This document shows positions 29,216 through 37,979 of a stretch of 64,000 bases of DNA, in pieces. Positions within the stretch are counted from its first letter, which is position 1; every line of letters starts with the position of its first letter. The position numbers and the translations under genes are program-made. The stretch is from Achromobacter xylosoxidans A8 (lineage in GTDB: Bacteria > Pseudomonadota > Gammaproteobacteria > Burkholderiales > Burkholderiaceae_B), in NCBI RefSeq assembly GCF_000165835.1, contig NC_014640.1:3906001-3970000 (forward strand), written 5' to 3'. The notes under the pieces were generated by a model. The model was not told where the DNA came from, ran no database searches, and saw nothing but the letters and a program-made list of their open reading frames with translations.

Positions 29216-29377
29216 ACGATAAAGATTTTCTTTTAATAGGAAGTAGTTTATCTGGTTTGCCGGCAAATGCGGACTGACCAAGAATACGCCCTGACGACCA
29301 CAGTTCTGCCATCGAAAAAAGGTGCTGGAGCAAGCAAGCTTGCACATCACTTCAGAAACAGCTTTTCTACCAGCATC

Positions 29378-30052
29378 ATGCTTATCAATGCCGATTTCTC
29401 GCTCAACGTCATCGTGACGCCTGACCAGCAACCCTGGGTGCCATCGCCGCAAAGCGGCGTAGAACGCGTGCTGCTGGACCGCATCGGCGGCGAGCAGGCG
29501 CGCGCCACCAGCATCGTGCGCTATGCGCCGGGCAGCCATTTTCCGTGGCACGCGCATCCCGGCGGCGAAGAGATATTGGTGCTGTCGGGCGCCTTCTCCG
29601 ATGCCGGCGGCGACTTTCCGCAAGGCTGGTATCTGCGCAACCCGCCCGGCTCCGGCCATGAGCCGTCCAGCAGGAACGGCGCCACCCTCTTCGTCAAGTT
29701 GCGGCAAATGCCGCCGGACGAGCAGTCCGCCGTGCGCGTCGACACGCGCGATCCGGCCGCCTGGACGCGCGAAAACGGCAACGCGGTTTGCCCGCTCTAC
29801 TCCTCGTCCGTCGAGCAGGTCCGCCTGCTGCGCCTGCCCGCCAATGCGCCGCTGCTTGAGGCCGCGCCCGCTGGCGCGGAAGCGCTGGTGCTGGCGGGGT
29901 CGATTGCCGATGCGCACCGCTCGTACCCGCAAGGCAGTTGGCTGCGCCTTGCCCGCGGCGCTCAGGCCGTACTCGCGGCCGGCACTGCGGGCGCGACCGT
30001 CTATCTGAAGACCGGCCATCTGCCGGATCCAAATGGCCGGAGCCTGTCATGA
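29378..30052 (+). CDS. ChrR-type cupin protein (two cupin units)
   Basis: This is a 224-residue cytosolic cupin protein. The first barrel (about residues 20-110) has the metal-type motif HFPWHAHPGGEEILVLSGAFSDA with GDFPQGWYLRNPPGSGHEPSS after it. This is the pattern of the ChrR anti-sigma factor's C-terminal cupin, which can bind zinc. The second unit (about 140-215) repeats the layout, LVLAGSIADAHRSYPQGSWLRLARG, but has lost the histidines. The N-terminal zinc-binding anti-sigma domain of ChrR is absent, so it is not an anti-sigma factor. The start at 29378 (MLINADFSLNVIV) fits the fold, but a Shine-Dalgarno is not clear. The stop overlaps the next start (ATGA), so it is coupled to the flavin oxidase. 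Confidence 0.8.
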   Translation: MLINADFSLNVIVTPDQQPWVPSPQSGVERVLLDRIGGEQARATSIVRYAPGSHFPWHAHPGGEEILVLSGAFSDAGGDFPQGWYLRNPPGSGHEPSSRNGATLFVKLRQMPPDEQSAVRVDTRDPAAWTRENGNAVCPLYSSSVEQVRLLRLPANAPLLEAAPAGAEALVLAGSIADAHRSYPQGSWLRLARGAQAVLAAGTAGATVYLKTGHLPDPNGRSLS

Positions 30053-31155
30053 CAATACAAGCCGACACCGTCATCATCGGCGCAGGCCTGAGCGGTCTGT
30101 ACGCCGCCTTTCTGTTGGAACGGCATGGCGCCGACTACCTGCTACTGGAGGGACGAGACAGGCCTGGCGGCCGCATACTGGGCGCCGGCTCCTACGATCT
30201 GGGCCCCACCTGGTTCTGGCCCGCGATCCAACCCGAGCTGGACGCCATCGTCCGCGATCTCAGCCTGCCCGTCATCCCGCAGTACGAGGCGGGCGCCCTG
30301 ACGGTCGAACGTTCGGGACCGCCCGCGCGCATGCCAGGCTACCCCAGCTACCCGGCTTCCATGCGGCTGGCGGCGGGCATGAGCAGTCTGGCCGAGGCCC
30401 TGCGCGCGCGCCTCGATCCGGCGCGCATCAAGCTGGGCCATACCGTGACCCGGCTGCATGCCACCAGCCACGCCGTCGACGTGCATGCGCATGATCGCGA
30501 GGGGCGGACCCATGTCGTTCGCGCCTCGCGCGTGCTGCTGGCCGTCCCGCCGCGCCTGGCGCACGCCCGTATCGCCTTCGATCCGCCGCTGCCGGCCGCA
30601 TGGGCGGCGCAATGGCGCGACACGCCGACCTGGATGGCGCCGCACGCCAAGTACCTGGCCGTCTACGGTGCGGCATTCTGGCGCGAGCAGGGCCTGTCCG
30701 GCGCAGCGCGCAGCGCCCGGGGGCCGCTCGCCGAGGTCCACGATGCCAGCACGGATCAAGGACCGGCCCTGTTCGGATTCCTGGGCGTGCCCGCCGCGGC
30801 GCGGCGCTCGGCAGGCCAGGACGAGCTGATGGCCCATTGCCGCGCGCAGCTCGCGCGGTTGTTCGGCCCCGAAGCGCTGACGCCGGTCCAGGAGCATTTC
30901 AAGGACTGGGCGCAAGATCCTCTTACCGCCACGCCCGCCGATGGCATCGACAACAGCGCGCACGCGGCAGCGCCCGGCATGACGGTGGACGCCGGCCCAT
31001 GGCAGGACCGGCTGACCGGCATCGCCAGCGAATGGTCCGGCGCGTTCCCCGGCTATCTGGCTGGCGCGGTTGACGCTGCCGCCAACGGCGTCCGATGGTT
31101 GCTGCGCGGATCCGCAAGCGCATCCCCCTCCACTCTCCCCAGAGACTCCGCCTGA
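30049..31155 (+). CDS. FAD-dependent amine oxidase family protein
   Basis: This 368-residue flavoprotein starts MTIQADTVIIGAGLSGLYAAF, with the FAD dinucleotide motif at residues 8-40 and RPGGRI at about 42. That is the amine oxidase/protoporphyrinogen-oxidase-like fold. The C-terminal FAD-binding segment reads WSGAFPGYLAGAVDAAANGV. It is shorter than typical monoamine oxidases (about 450-500). It would oxidise an amine to an imine/aldehyde with oxygen or another acceptor. The substrate is unknown. The ATG overlaps the cupin stop by four bases, and its own stop overlaps the next start by one base, so three genes are translated as a unit. Confidence 0.82.
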   Translation: MTIQADTVIIGAGLSGLYAAFLLERHGADYLLLEGRDRPGGRILGAGSYDLGPTWFWPAIQPELDAIVRDLSLPVIPQYEAGALTVERSGPPARMPGYPSYPASMRLAAGMSSLAEALRARLDPARIKLGHTVTRLHATSHAVDVHAHDREGRTHVVRASRVLLAVPPRLAHARIAFDPPLPAAWAAQWRDTPTWMAPHAKYLAVYGAAFWREQGLSGAARSARGPLAEVHDASTDQGPALFGFLGVPAAARRSAGQDELMAHCRAQLARLFGPEALTPVQEHFKDWAQDPLTATPADGIDNSAHAAAPGMTVDAGPWQDRLTGIASEWSGAFPGYLAGAVDAAANGVRWLLRGSASASPSTLPRDSA

Positions 31156-32207
31156 TGAAAACTCCCGCTGCCACCTATCGCGCGATCCAGAGTCCCGCTC
31201 CCGGCCAGCTTGAACTGGTGCAACGGCCCACGCCTCAACCTGGGCCCGGAGAAGTCCTGCTGCGCGTCGAAGCTTGCGGCGTCTGCGGCGCCGACGCCGC
31301 AGACATCGACAATCCCGCCTTGCAGCGGCCCCGCGTCCCAGGACATGAAGTCGTCGGCCGCATCACCGCCCTCGGTCCTGGTGCCGACATCAATTGGTCG
31401 ATAGGCCAGCGCGTCGGCGTGGGCCGCCTGGGCGGCCATTGCAATGCCTGCCCGTCATGCCGCAAGGGCCTGTTCAATCTGTGCTCGAATCAAGCGGTGA
31501 TGGGCGCGACCCGGGACGGCGGCTATGCCGAGATGATGCTGGCCCTGGCGACCGGGCTAGTCTCCATCCCCGAGGAGCTGGACTCCGCGCACGCCGCCCC
31601 GATACTCTGCGCTGGCATCGCCACGTTCAACGCGCTGAGGAAATGCGGCGCGCAAGCCGGCGATCTCGTCGCCGTGCTGGGGATCGGCGGCCTGGGCCAC
31701 ATGGCGCTGCAATACGCGCGCCGCATGGGCTTGAAGGTCGTCGCCATCGGGCGAGGCGGCGACATAGCCGCTGACGCCTTGCGCCTGGGCGCGCACGTCT
31801 ACATCGACACCCACGAAGAAGACGCCGCGCAGCGGCTCCAAGCCATGGGCGGCGCGCAGGCGCTGATCGCCACCGTCACCGACACGCAAGCCATCGCCGA
31901 GGCCATGCGCGGGCTGGCGCCGCAAGGCCGGACGATGCTGCTGGGCGTGGGCCGCACTCCGCTTGAGGTCGCGCCGGGCTTTCTGGTGGGCGGCGAACGC
32001 GTCATTGCCGGGTCCATGACCGGCACGCCCTGGGAAACTGAAAAAGCGCTGAATTTCAGCGTACTTGCAGAGGCGCTGCCCATGGTCGAGACTCTAGCCC
32101 TGGAACGCGCGCCCGATGCCTTGCAGCGCCTGAAGTCCGGCGATGCGAAGTTCCGGGTGGTCCTGACCATGGACGCCGTACAGCAAGTCACTACCGATAC
32201 CAACTAA
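31155..32207 (+). CDS. Zinc-dependent alcohol dehydrogenase (MDR family)
   Basis: This is a 350-residue medium-chain dehydrogenase. Catalytic zinc ligands are Cys44 in VEACGVCGADAAD and the HE of RVPGHEVVGRI. The structural-zinc cysteines are in HCNACPSCRKGLFNLCSN, followed by GGYAEMM. The Rossmann motif is VLGIGGLGHMALQYAR. The spacing matches AdhA/YahK-like enzymes. Start ATG is in TGATG, overlapping the oxidase stop. It would interconvert an alcohol and an aldehyde, possibly reducing the aldehyde made by the flavin oxidase upstream. The physiological substrate cannot be read from sequence. Confidence 0.92.
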   Translation: MKTPAATYRAIQSPAPGQLELVQRPTPQPGPGEVLLRVEACGVCGADAADIDNPALQRPRVPGHEVVGRITALGPGADINWSIGQRVGVGRLGGHCNACPSCRKGLFNLCSNQAVMGATRDGGYAEMMLALATGLVSIPEELDSAHAAPILCAGIATFNALRKCGAQAGDLVAVLGIGGLGHMALQYARRMGLKVVAIGRGGDIAADALRLGAHVYIDTHEEDAAQRLQAMGGAQALIATVTDTQAIAEAMRGLAPQGRTMLLGVGRTPLEVAPGFLVGGERVIAGSMTGTPWETEKALNFSVLAEALPMVETLALERAPDALQRLKSGDAKFRVVLTMDAVQQVTTDTN

Positions 32208-32232
32208 AACCGCAACCCTCGAGGAGACCCAC

Positions 32233-33456
32233 TTGTCCGCATCAACACCGGCGCCATCGGCCGCGCCCAGCGCTGAACTCACGCCAGAGGCGCAGCGCGG
32301 CAACATCGCCCGGCTGACCATCGCCCAGGCGCTGGCCGGCGCCAACGCCGTGGTGGTCTACGCCACCGGCGCGATCGTCGGCGACATGCTGGCGCCGGAC
32401 AAGGCGCTGGCGACCCTGCCGATTTCCATCTTCGTGGTCGGCATGGCCGCCTGCATCCTCCCCATGGGCGCCATCGCCCGCCGCTACGGCCGGCGGGCGG
32501 CCTTTCTTACCGGCACGGCCTGCGGCGTGCTGGTGGGCCTGCTGGCCGCCGCGGCCATCGTGCTCAGTTCGTTCTGGCTGTTCTGCCTGGGCACCTTCTT
32601 CGGCGGTGCCTACGCCGCGGTGGTGCTGTCGTTCCGCTTCGCCGCGGCCGACGGCGTGACCCCCGCGCGGCGCGCCCGCGCCCTGTCCTTCGTGATGGGC
32701 GGCGGCGTGCTGGCCGGCGTGGTCGGCCCGCAACTGGTCACGTACACCATGTACCTGTGGCCCGTCCATATGTTCGCGGCGACCTATCTCGTGCAGGCCG
32801 CGGTCGCGGCGATCTCGGCCCTGGTCCTGCTGGGCGTAAGCCTGCCCATGCCCAGCGCGGCCGAAGTCGCGGGCGGACGCCCCTTGGCGCTAATCGCGCG
32901 CCAGCCGCGCTTCATCACGGCGGTGATCTGCGGCGCGGTCACCTACATGCTGATGAACTTCCTGATGACGGCCGCGCCGCTGGCCATGCACATCTGCGGC
33001 CATACGCAGGAAAGCGCCAACCTGGGCCTGCAATGGCACGTCATCGCCATGTACGGCCCCAGCTTCTTCACCGGCAGGCTCATCACGCGCTTTGGCGCCG
33101 GACGCATCGTCACGGCCGGCCTGGTGCTTACCGGCCTGTCCGCGGCCATCGGCCTTACCGGGATCGACGTGGCCCATTTCTGGGTGACCTTGATCCTGCT
33201 GGGCCTGGGCTGGAATTTCGGTTTCGTGGGCGCGTCGGCGCTGGTGCTGGAATGCCATCGGCCCGAGGAGAAAACCAAGGTGCAATCCCTGAACGACTTC
33301 ATCGTCTTCGGCACCATGGCGGTCGGCTCCTTCGCGTCGGGCGGCCTGCTGGCGGCCTACGATTGGGCGACCGTGCTGTGGGTGTCGTTCATCCCGCTGG
33401 CGATCGCCGCGATCGCGCTGCTGGCCGGCGCCGCGAAGGTTCGACAACAGGCTTGA
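32233..33456 (+). CDS. MFS transporter
   Basis: This is a 407-residue inner-membrane transporter with about twelve hydrophobic segments. It starts at a TTG codon (32233) with GAGGAG eight bases upstream. No ATG or GTG gives the same frame with a ribosome site. The N-terminal tail is charged and Ala/Pro-rich, helix 1 begins near residue 26 (IARLTIAQALAGANAVVVYATGAIVGD), and the loop 2-3 motif is AIARRYGRRAAF. A conserved GWNFGFVGASALVLECHRPEEKTK segment marks the second half. It lies between the alcohol dehydrogenase and the MerR-type regulator in one operon, so it may export the cluster's substrate or product. Confidence 0.87.
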   Translation: MSASTPAPSAAPSAELTPEAQRGNIARLTIAQALAGANAVVVYATGAIVGDMLAPDKALATLPISIFVVGMAACILPMGAIARRYGRRAAFLTGTACGVLVGLLAAAAIVLSSFWLFCLGTFFGGAYAAVVLSFRFAAADGVTPARRARALSFVMGGGVLAGVVGPQLVTYTMYLWPVHMFAATYLVQAAVAAISALVLLGVSLPMPSAAEVAGGRPLALIARQPRFITAVICGAVTYMLMNFLMTAAPLAMHICGHTQESANLGLQWHVIAMYGPSFFTGRLITRFGAGRIVTAGLVLTGLSAAIGLTGIDVAHFWVTLILLGLGWNFGFVGASALVLECHRPEEKTKVQSLNDFIVFGTMAVGSFASGGLLAAYDWATVLWVSFIPLAIAAIALLAGAAKVRQQA

Positions 33457-33513
33457 CCCTCACGTAACGTCATGTCCCAGAGTCCGTTACGCGCCATCAA
33501 CAGGAGGAATGTC

Positions 33514-34542
33514 GTGCAACTGAAAGTAGGAGAACTGGCCAGGCGGAGCGGACTGACGGTCCGCACGCTGCACCACTATCACGCGATCGGCTTGCTCACG
33601 CCTTCGGCGCGCGCCGACAACGGCTATCGGCTGTATGGCCGCGACGACATCGCCCGGCTGCATCAAATCCAGGCGCTGCGCCGCTTCGGATTGCCGCTGG
33701 CCGAAATCGGCGCTTATCTGGACCAGCCCGACACTCCCTTGGACGAGATCATCGCCAAGCAGATCGCGATGCTCGATCGCCAGATCCAACAGGCCTCCCG
33801 GCTGCGCGAGCGTCTCGCCCAGCTGCAGGGCCAGTTGGCACAAGGCAGGGAACCGGAACTGGCCGATTGGCTAACCACTCTGGAACTCATGACCATGTAC
33901 GACAAGTATTTCTCCCCCGACGAACTGGCCCGCCTGCCCATGTACCGCAGCAACCAGAATGCCGACCCCGCCTGGCTCGCGCTGATCCAGGAGGTGCAGG
34001 CGCAGATGGACGGCGGCGTCCCGCCCGAGCAAGCACAGCCGCGAGCGCTGGCCTTGCGCTGGATGACCCAGCTGCTGCGCGACACCAATCGCGACCCGCG
34101 CCTGCTGGTCAAGCTGAACCGGATGCACGAACGGGAGCCAGCGATGCAGGCGCACATCGGCATCTCGCCGGCCATGCGCGACTACGTGCTGCGCGCCTTC
34201 TCGGAAAGCAAGCTGCGGATCTATGAAAAGTATCTTGCGCCGGACGAGGCCCGGTACATGCGGCAGCACTATGACGACCGCATCGGCGAATGGCCCGAAC
34301 TGATGGCCGACGTGCGCGACGCGCTCGACGCGGGCGCGGCGCCCGACTCCGCTACAGCGCTGGCGCTGGCCCGGCGCTGGCTGGATCTGTTTCGCAGCTA
34401 CGCCGGCGACGACCCCGCCACCCAGGCGAAGTTCCGCCATGCGCTGATGAGCGAACCCGAGCTCACCGCCGGCACCTGGACCGACGACGCCACCCTGTCG
34501 TTCATGCGGCAGGCCATGGGCGCGCTGGCGGCGCGGCGCTAG
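33514..34542 (+). CDS. MerR family regulator with two TipAS-like domains
   Basis: This 342-residue regulator has the MerR DNA-binding domain at residues 1-70. The motifs are LKVGELARRSGLTVRTLHHY, IGLLTPSARADNGYRLY and FGLPLAEIGAYLD. A coiled linker follows, then two copies of the TipAS ligand-binding fold. They are recognisable by KYFSPDELARLP (about 143) and EKYLAPDEARYM (about 241), each followed by a GxxPxxxxAxALARRW-type helix. TipAS domains bind thiopeptides and other small hydrophobic drugs. GTG at 33514 is chosen for its AGGAGG site seven bases upstream, and the ATG at 33472 has none. It ends the five-gene cluster, and a terminator follows. Confidence 0.86.
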   Translation: MQLKVGELARRSGLTVRTLHHYHAIGLLTPSARADNGYRLYGRDDIARLHQIQALRRFGLPLAEIGAYLDQPDTPLDEIIAKQIAMLDRQIQQASRLRERLAQLQGQLAQGREPELADWLTTLELMTMYDKYFSPDELARLPMYRSNQNADPAWLALIQEVQAQMDGGVPPEQAQPRALALRWMTQLLRDTNRDPRLLVKLNRMHEREPAMQAHIGISPAMRDYVLRAFSESKLRIYEKYLAPDEARYMRQHYDDRIGEWPELMADVRDALDAGAAPDSATALALARRWLDLFRSYAGDDPATQAKFRHALMSEPELTAGTWTDDATLSFMRQAMGALAARR

Positions 34543-34566
34543 GCGGCACGGTCTTCCAGGCCATAT

Positions 34567-34602
34567 GGGCAGGCCGTCGTTCCCCGGCGGGCCTGCCCTT
34601 TT
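34567..34602 (+). terminator. Rho-independent terminator after the MerR gene
   Basis: The stem GGGCAGGCC/GGCCTGCCC (34567-34575 and 34590-34598) with a 14-base loop is followed by TTTT. It closes the cupin-to-MerR operon and separates it from the GntR gene. Confidence 0.85.
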
Positions 34603-34647
34603 GCTAGACTGACCGGCCCGAGCCAGGCCTCACCCCCTTACCCCACC

Positions 34648-35334
34648 ATGTCCCAGGAACCCCGCCCCGACCCCAGCGCCGACGATATCGCCAAGGAAAT
34701 CTCGGCGGCCATCGTCGCGCACAAGCTGCCGCCGGGCACGCGGCTGCGCGAGGAAGCGCTGGCGGGGGTGTACCAGGTCAGCCGGACCAAGATCCGCGCC
34801 GCATTGCTGATGCTGTCCAAGGACAAGCTGATCCATATCGTGCCGGACAAGGGCGCGTTCGTGAGCAAGCCGGACGCGAACGAGGCCCGCGAAGTCTATG
34901 CGGTGCGGCGCATCCTGGAAGCGGCCCTGGCGCGCGAATTCGTGGCGCGGGCCACGGCGGCCGACTATCGCCGCATCGACGCGCACCTGGCCGCGGAACG
35001 CCAGGCGCTGGCAGGCGGCGACGTGCAGGAGCGCAACCGGCTGCTCGGGCACTTCCACATCCTGCTGGCCGAGACCGTGGGCAATTCCGTGCTGACGGGG
35101 ATGCTGCGCGAATTGTCCGCGCGCAGCGCCGTCATCACCGTGCTGTACCAGAGTTCGCACGACGCCAGCTGCTCGTCGCAAGAGCATCACGCCTTCATCG
35201 AGGCCGCCCGCGCCGGCGACGCGGAGCGCGCCTGCGCGCTGATGGACGCCCATCTGGAACACGTGCAGACGGCGCTGAACTTCAAGAATGGCGGCCGGAC
35301 TGGCGGCGACCTGGTCAGCGCGCTGCTCAGCTAA
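34648..35334 (+). CDS. GntR family regulator, FadR/FCD subgroup
   Basis: This is a 228-residue repressor-type protein. The winged helix at about 10-75 includes LPPGTRLREEALAGVYQVSRTKIRAALLMLSKDKLI and the wing HIVPDKGAFVSKP. The FCD ligand domain (about 85-215) has the metal-binding histidines spread over FHILLAETVGN, SSQEHHAFIEAARAGD and LMDAHLEHV. Such regulators sense organic acids or amino acids. No obvious target lies next to it: the gene upstream is closed by a terminator and the downstream gene is convergent. It may act elsewhere or control itself. Confidence 0.88.
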   Translation: MSQEPRPDPSADDIAKEISAAIVAHKLPPGTRLREEALAGVYQVSRTKIRAALLMLSKDKLIHIVPDKGAFVSKPDANEAREVYAVRRILEAALAREFVARATAADYRRIDAHLAAERQALAGGDVQERNRLLGHFHILLAETVGNSVLTGMLRELSARSAVITVLYQSSHDASCSSQEHHAFIEAARAGDAERACALMDAHLEHVQTALNFKNGGRTGGDLVSALLS

Positions 35335-35392
35335 AGCCAGGGAGACCTGCGCCTGGCGTCCTGTCATGCGGGCGCATCGACGAGACACAGCA

Positions 35393-36280
35393 CTAGCCCT
35401 GCCCCTGCGCGCCCGCCCGCAGCAACTGGCCCATGCGTTGCTGCAGCCATAGTTCCGTTTCACTCAGGCTGCCGCCCCGCAGCCACAGCGTGCGCACCGA
35501 CAGCATGGGCAGGAACAGGTCCGCGCAGCGCACGCTGACGAGCTCGTTGCTGAAACCCTGGTATTCGCCGATGTTCAGCGGCAGGATGGCCCAGCCCACG
35601 CCATTGGCCGCCATGGCGGCGATGTTGTAGCTGCTGTCGGCCCGCCAGACCGAAGGGCTCAGCACCACCTGATCGACGCCGTCCATCTGCATCAGCAACT
35701 GGCGGTGCCGCGCCAGGTCGTTGCGCCCGACCTCGGGCAGCGCGGCCAGCGGATGGCCCTGGGCCACGAAGATGCCTTGCGCCACATTGCCCAGATGGCG
35801 GTGCGCGAAGGCGCTGCCGGGATCGCCACGGTCGAACTGGAAGGCCAGGCTGGCGCGGCCCTGCTCCACGTAGTCCGCCACCTCCGTCGCGGTGCCGTTG
35901 AGCTGGGTCAGTTCCAGCGCCGGATAACGTTCGGCCAGTTCCTTGAGCAACTGGTCGGCCACCAGATAAGGCAGGCCTTCGTCCAGCGCGATGGCCAGGC
36001 GCGCTTCGCGCCCGCCGGCAAAGGACAAGGCGCGCTGCTCCAGCGCGCCGGCCTGCCGCAGCAGTTCCAGCGCTTCCTGCAGCATGACCTCGCCGGCGGC
36101 GGTCAGGGTGGCGTTGCGCCGCGACCGGTCGAACAGTTCCAGGCCCAGGTCAGCTTCCAGCAGACCCACCGCCGTACTGACCGCCGACTGCGCCCGGCCC
36201 AGCCGCCGCGCGGCCGCCGAGAACGATCCGGATTCGGCTGCGGCGACGAAATGGCGGAGCTGGTCCAGTGTCCATTGCAC
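35393..36280 (-). CDS. LysR family regulator of the divergent efflux gene
   Basis: This 295-residue regulator starts MQWTLDQLRHFVAAAESGSF, with helix-turn-helix SAAARRLGRAQSAVSTAVGLLEADLG and wing FDRSRRNATLTAAG. The effector domain begins near residue 88. It is transcribed away from a DHA2-type efflux gene. The 154-base gap contains a 17-base perfect palindrome and a second long inverted repeat (36296-36354), very likely its own binding sites. Regulation of the efflux gene in response to a toxic compound is the natural inference. Confidence 0.9.
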   Translation of the reverse strand: MQWTLDQLRHFVAAAESGSFSAAARRLGRAQSAVSTAVGLLEADLGLELFDRSRRNATLTAAGEVMLQEALELLRQAGALEQRALSFAGGREARLAIALDEGLPYLVADQLLKELAERYPALELTQLNGTATEVADYVEQGRASLAFQFDRGDPGSAFAHRHLGNVAQGIFVAQGHPLAALPEVGRNDLARHRQLLMQMDGVDQVVLSPSVWRADSSYNIAAMAANGVGWAILPLNIGEYQGFSNELVSVRCADLFLPMLSVRTLWLRGGSLSETELWLQQRMGQLLRAGAQGQG

Positions 36281-36295
36281 GTTTCGATCCCTCCC

Positions 36296-36354
36296 TTATC
36301 CATCTATTTTATAGATGACTCTTAACTTTTTTCCACCAATTACAAGATGGATAA
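36296..36354. promoter_or_regulatory. LysR operator: 17-bp palindrome inside an inverted repeat
   Basis: CATCTAT-TTT-ATAGATG (36301-36317) is a perfect palindrome and fits the ATC-N9-GAT form of a LysR recognition site. In addition TTATCCATCT (36296-36305) is repeated in inverse as AGATGGATAA (36345-36354), 39 bases apart. Both sit between the divergent LysR and efflux genes, close to the LysR start codon. Confidence 0.72.
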
Positions 36355-36434
36355 TCCCGTTCTCTGAGACCCGGCCATCCCGGCCCCGCCCGCGCACGCG
36401 GCGCGGCAGGCGTTTCAGTTTCAGGAGTAGAACC

Positions 36435-37946
36435 ATGCAGCGGACTGAACCGAACGCTGTCGCCACGGCCGCGCCCGGCCGCTGGCTGGTGCTGGCCATC
36501 GTGTCCAGCGCCTTGCTGTTGATCGTGGTCGACATGACCGTCCTCTATACCGCCCTGCCCCGGCTGACGCATGAATTGCACGTCAACGCGTCGGAAAAGC
36601 TGTGGATCGTGAACATCTATGCGCTGGTCGTGTCCGGCCTGCTGCTGGGCATGGGCACGCTGGGCGACCGCCTGGGCCACAAGCGTCTGTTCATGGCGGG
36701 GCTGGTCGTGTTCGGCATCGCCTCGCTGGCGGCAGCCTATTCGCCCGGCGCCGCCACGCTGATCGCAGCGCGCGCGCTGCTGGCCGTGGGCGCGGCCATG
36801 ATGATGCCGGCCACTCTGTCCATCCTGCGCCTGACCTTCGCCGATGAACGCGAGCGCGCCATTGCCATCGGCGTGTGGGCCTCGGTGGCCTCCGGCGGCG
36901 CCGCGGTCGGCCCGGTCGTGGGCGGCGTGCTGCTGGAGCATTTCTGGTGGGGGTCCGTGTTCCTCATCAACGTGCCCATCGTGCTGCAGGCCCTGCCGCT
37001 GGCCTGGCGCTATATCCCGGCCAGCTGCCCGGACGCCTCACGGCCCTGGGACCTGCTGGGCTCGCTGCAAGTGATGGCCGGCCTGATCCTGTGCGCCTAC
37101 GCGCTGAAGGAACTGGGCAAGACCGACCCTTCCTGGCTGCATGCCGGCCTGGCGTGCGCGGCGGGCGCGGCCATGCTCGCCGTGTTCGTGCGGCGCCAGC
37201 GCGCGCGGCCCTATCCGCTGATCGACTTCGCCATCTTCCGCAACCTGAGCTTCAGCTCGGCGGTGGCGGCCGCGCTATTCGCCGCCGCAGCGCTGCTGGG
37301 CATGGAGCTGGTGTTCAGCCAGCGGCTGCAACTGGTCATGGGCATGTCGCCGCTGGAAGCCGCGCTCTTCATCCTGCCGCTGTCGCTGGCCGCCTTTATC
37401 GCCGGTCCGCTGGCGGGTTGGCTGCTGGGCCGCGTCAACAGCTCCACCATGCTGTTCGTGTCGCTGCTGGTCTCGGGCCTGGGCATGACCGGCTATCTGT
37501 TGAGCTACGACGCGGCGCTGCTGCCGCAGATGGTCAGCCTGTGCGTGCTGGGCGCGGGCATAGGCGCCACCATGACGGCGGCATCCAGCACCATCATGCA
37601 AAGCGCCACGCCCGAGCGCGCTGGCATGGCGGCCTCGATCGAAGAGGTCTCGTATGAGCTGGGTGGCGCCCTGGGCGTCACCCTGATGGGATCCATCCTG
37701 TCCGGCGTGTACGCGCACACGCTCGCGGTGCCGGCAGGTCTGCCGCAGTCCGATATGGCGCGCGACAGCCTGGATCAGGCGCTGATCGTGGCGGACGGGC
37801 TGTCGTCGGACCTGGGCATGGCACTGACCCGCCTGGCCAAGACCGCCTTCGACACCGGCTACGCTGCGGTCATCGCCACCGCGGCGGCGATGCTGCTGGT
37901 CACGGCCGGGTTCGTGCTCTTGAACCGCCGGCGCATGGCGGCTTGA
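36435..37946 (+). CDS. DHA2-type MFS multidrug efflux transporter (EmrB/QacA-like)
   Basis: This 503-residue exporter has about fourteen membrane segments. Helix 1 is LVLAIVSSALLLIVVDMTVLYTALP, matching the D-x-T-x-VNVALP signature of the 14-helix drug:H+ antiporters. The loop motif is LGDRLGHKRLF and motif C is ARALLAVGAAMMMPATLSI. The start is preceded by CAGGAG, and the longer frame from 36315 covers the operator and is rejected. It is most like the SmvA/QacA group that expels quaternary ammonium and other lipophilic cations. The actual substrate is unknown. The divergent LysR protein is its probable regulator. Confidence 0.9.
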   Translation: MQRTEPNAVATAAPGRWLVLAIVSSALLLIVVDMTVLYTALPRLTHELHVNASEKLWIVNIYALVVSGLLLGMGTLGDRLGHKRLFMAGLVVFGIASLAAAYSPGAATLIAARALLAVGAAMMMPATLSILRLTFADERERAIAIGVWASVASGGAAVGPVVGGVLLEHFWWGSVFLINVPIVLQALPLAWRYIPASCPDASRPWDLLGSLQVMAGLILCAYALKELGKTDPSWLHAGLACAAGAAMLAVFVRRQRARPYPLIDFAIFRNLSFSSAVAAALFAAAALLGMELVFSQRLQLVMGMSPLEAALFILPLSLAAFIAGPLAGWLLGRVNSSTMLFVSLLVSGLGMTGYLLSYDAALLPQMVSLCVLGAGIGATMTAASSTIMQSATPERAGMAASIEEVSYELGGALGVTLMGSILSGVYAHTLAVPAGLPQSDMARDSLDQALIVADGLSSDLGMALTRLAKTAFDTGYAAVIATAAAMLLVTAGFVLLNRRRMAA

Positions 37947-37958
37947 GGGCAGGCCCGC

Positions 37959-37974
37959 GCCGCAGGCCTGCGGC
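37959..37974. terminator. Palindrome between convergent efflux and lyase genes
   Basis: GCCGCAGGCCTGCGGC is a perfect 16-base palindrome in the 33-base gap between two convergent genes. There is no T-tract. It may limit read-through in both directions. Confidence 0.35.
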
Positions 37975-37979
37975 ACGCA

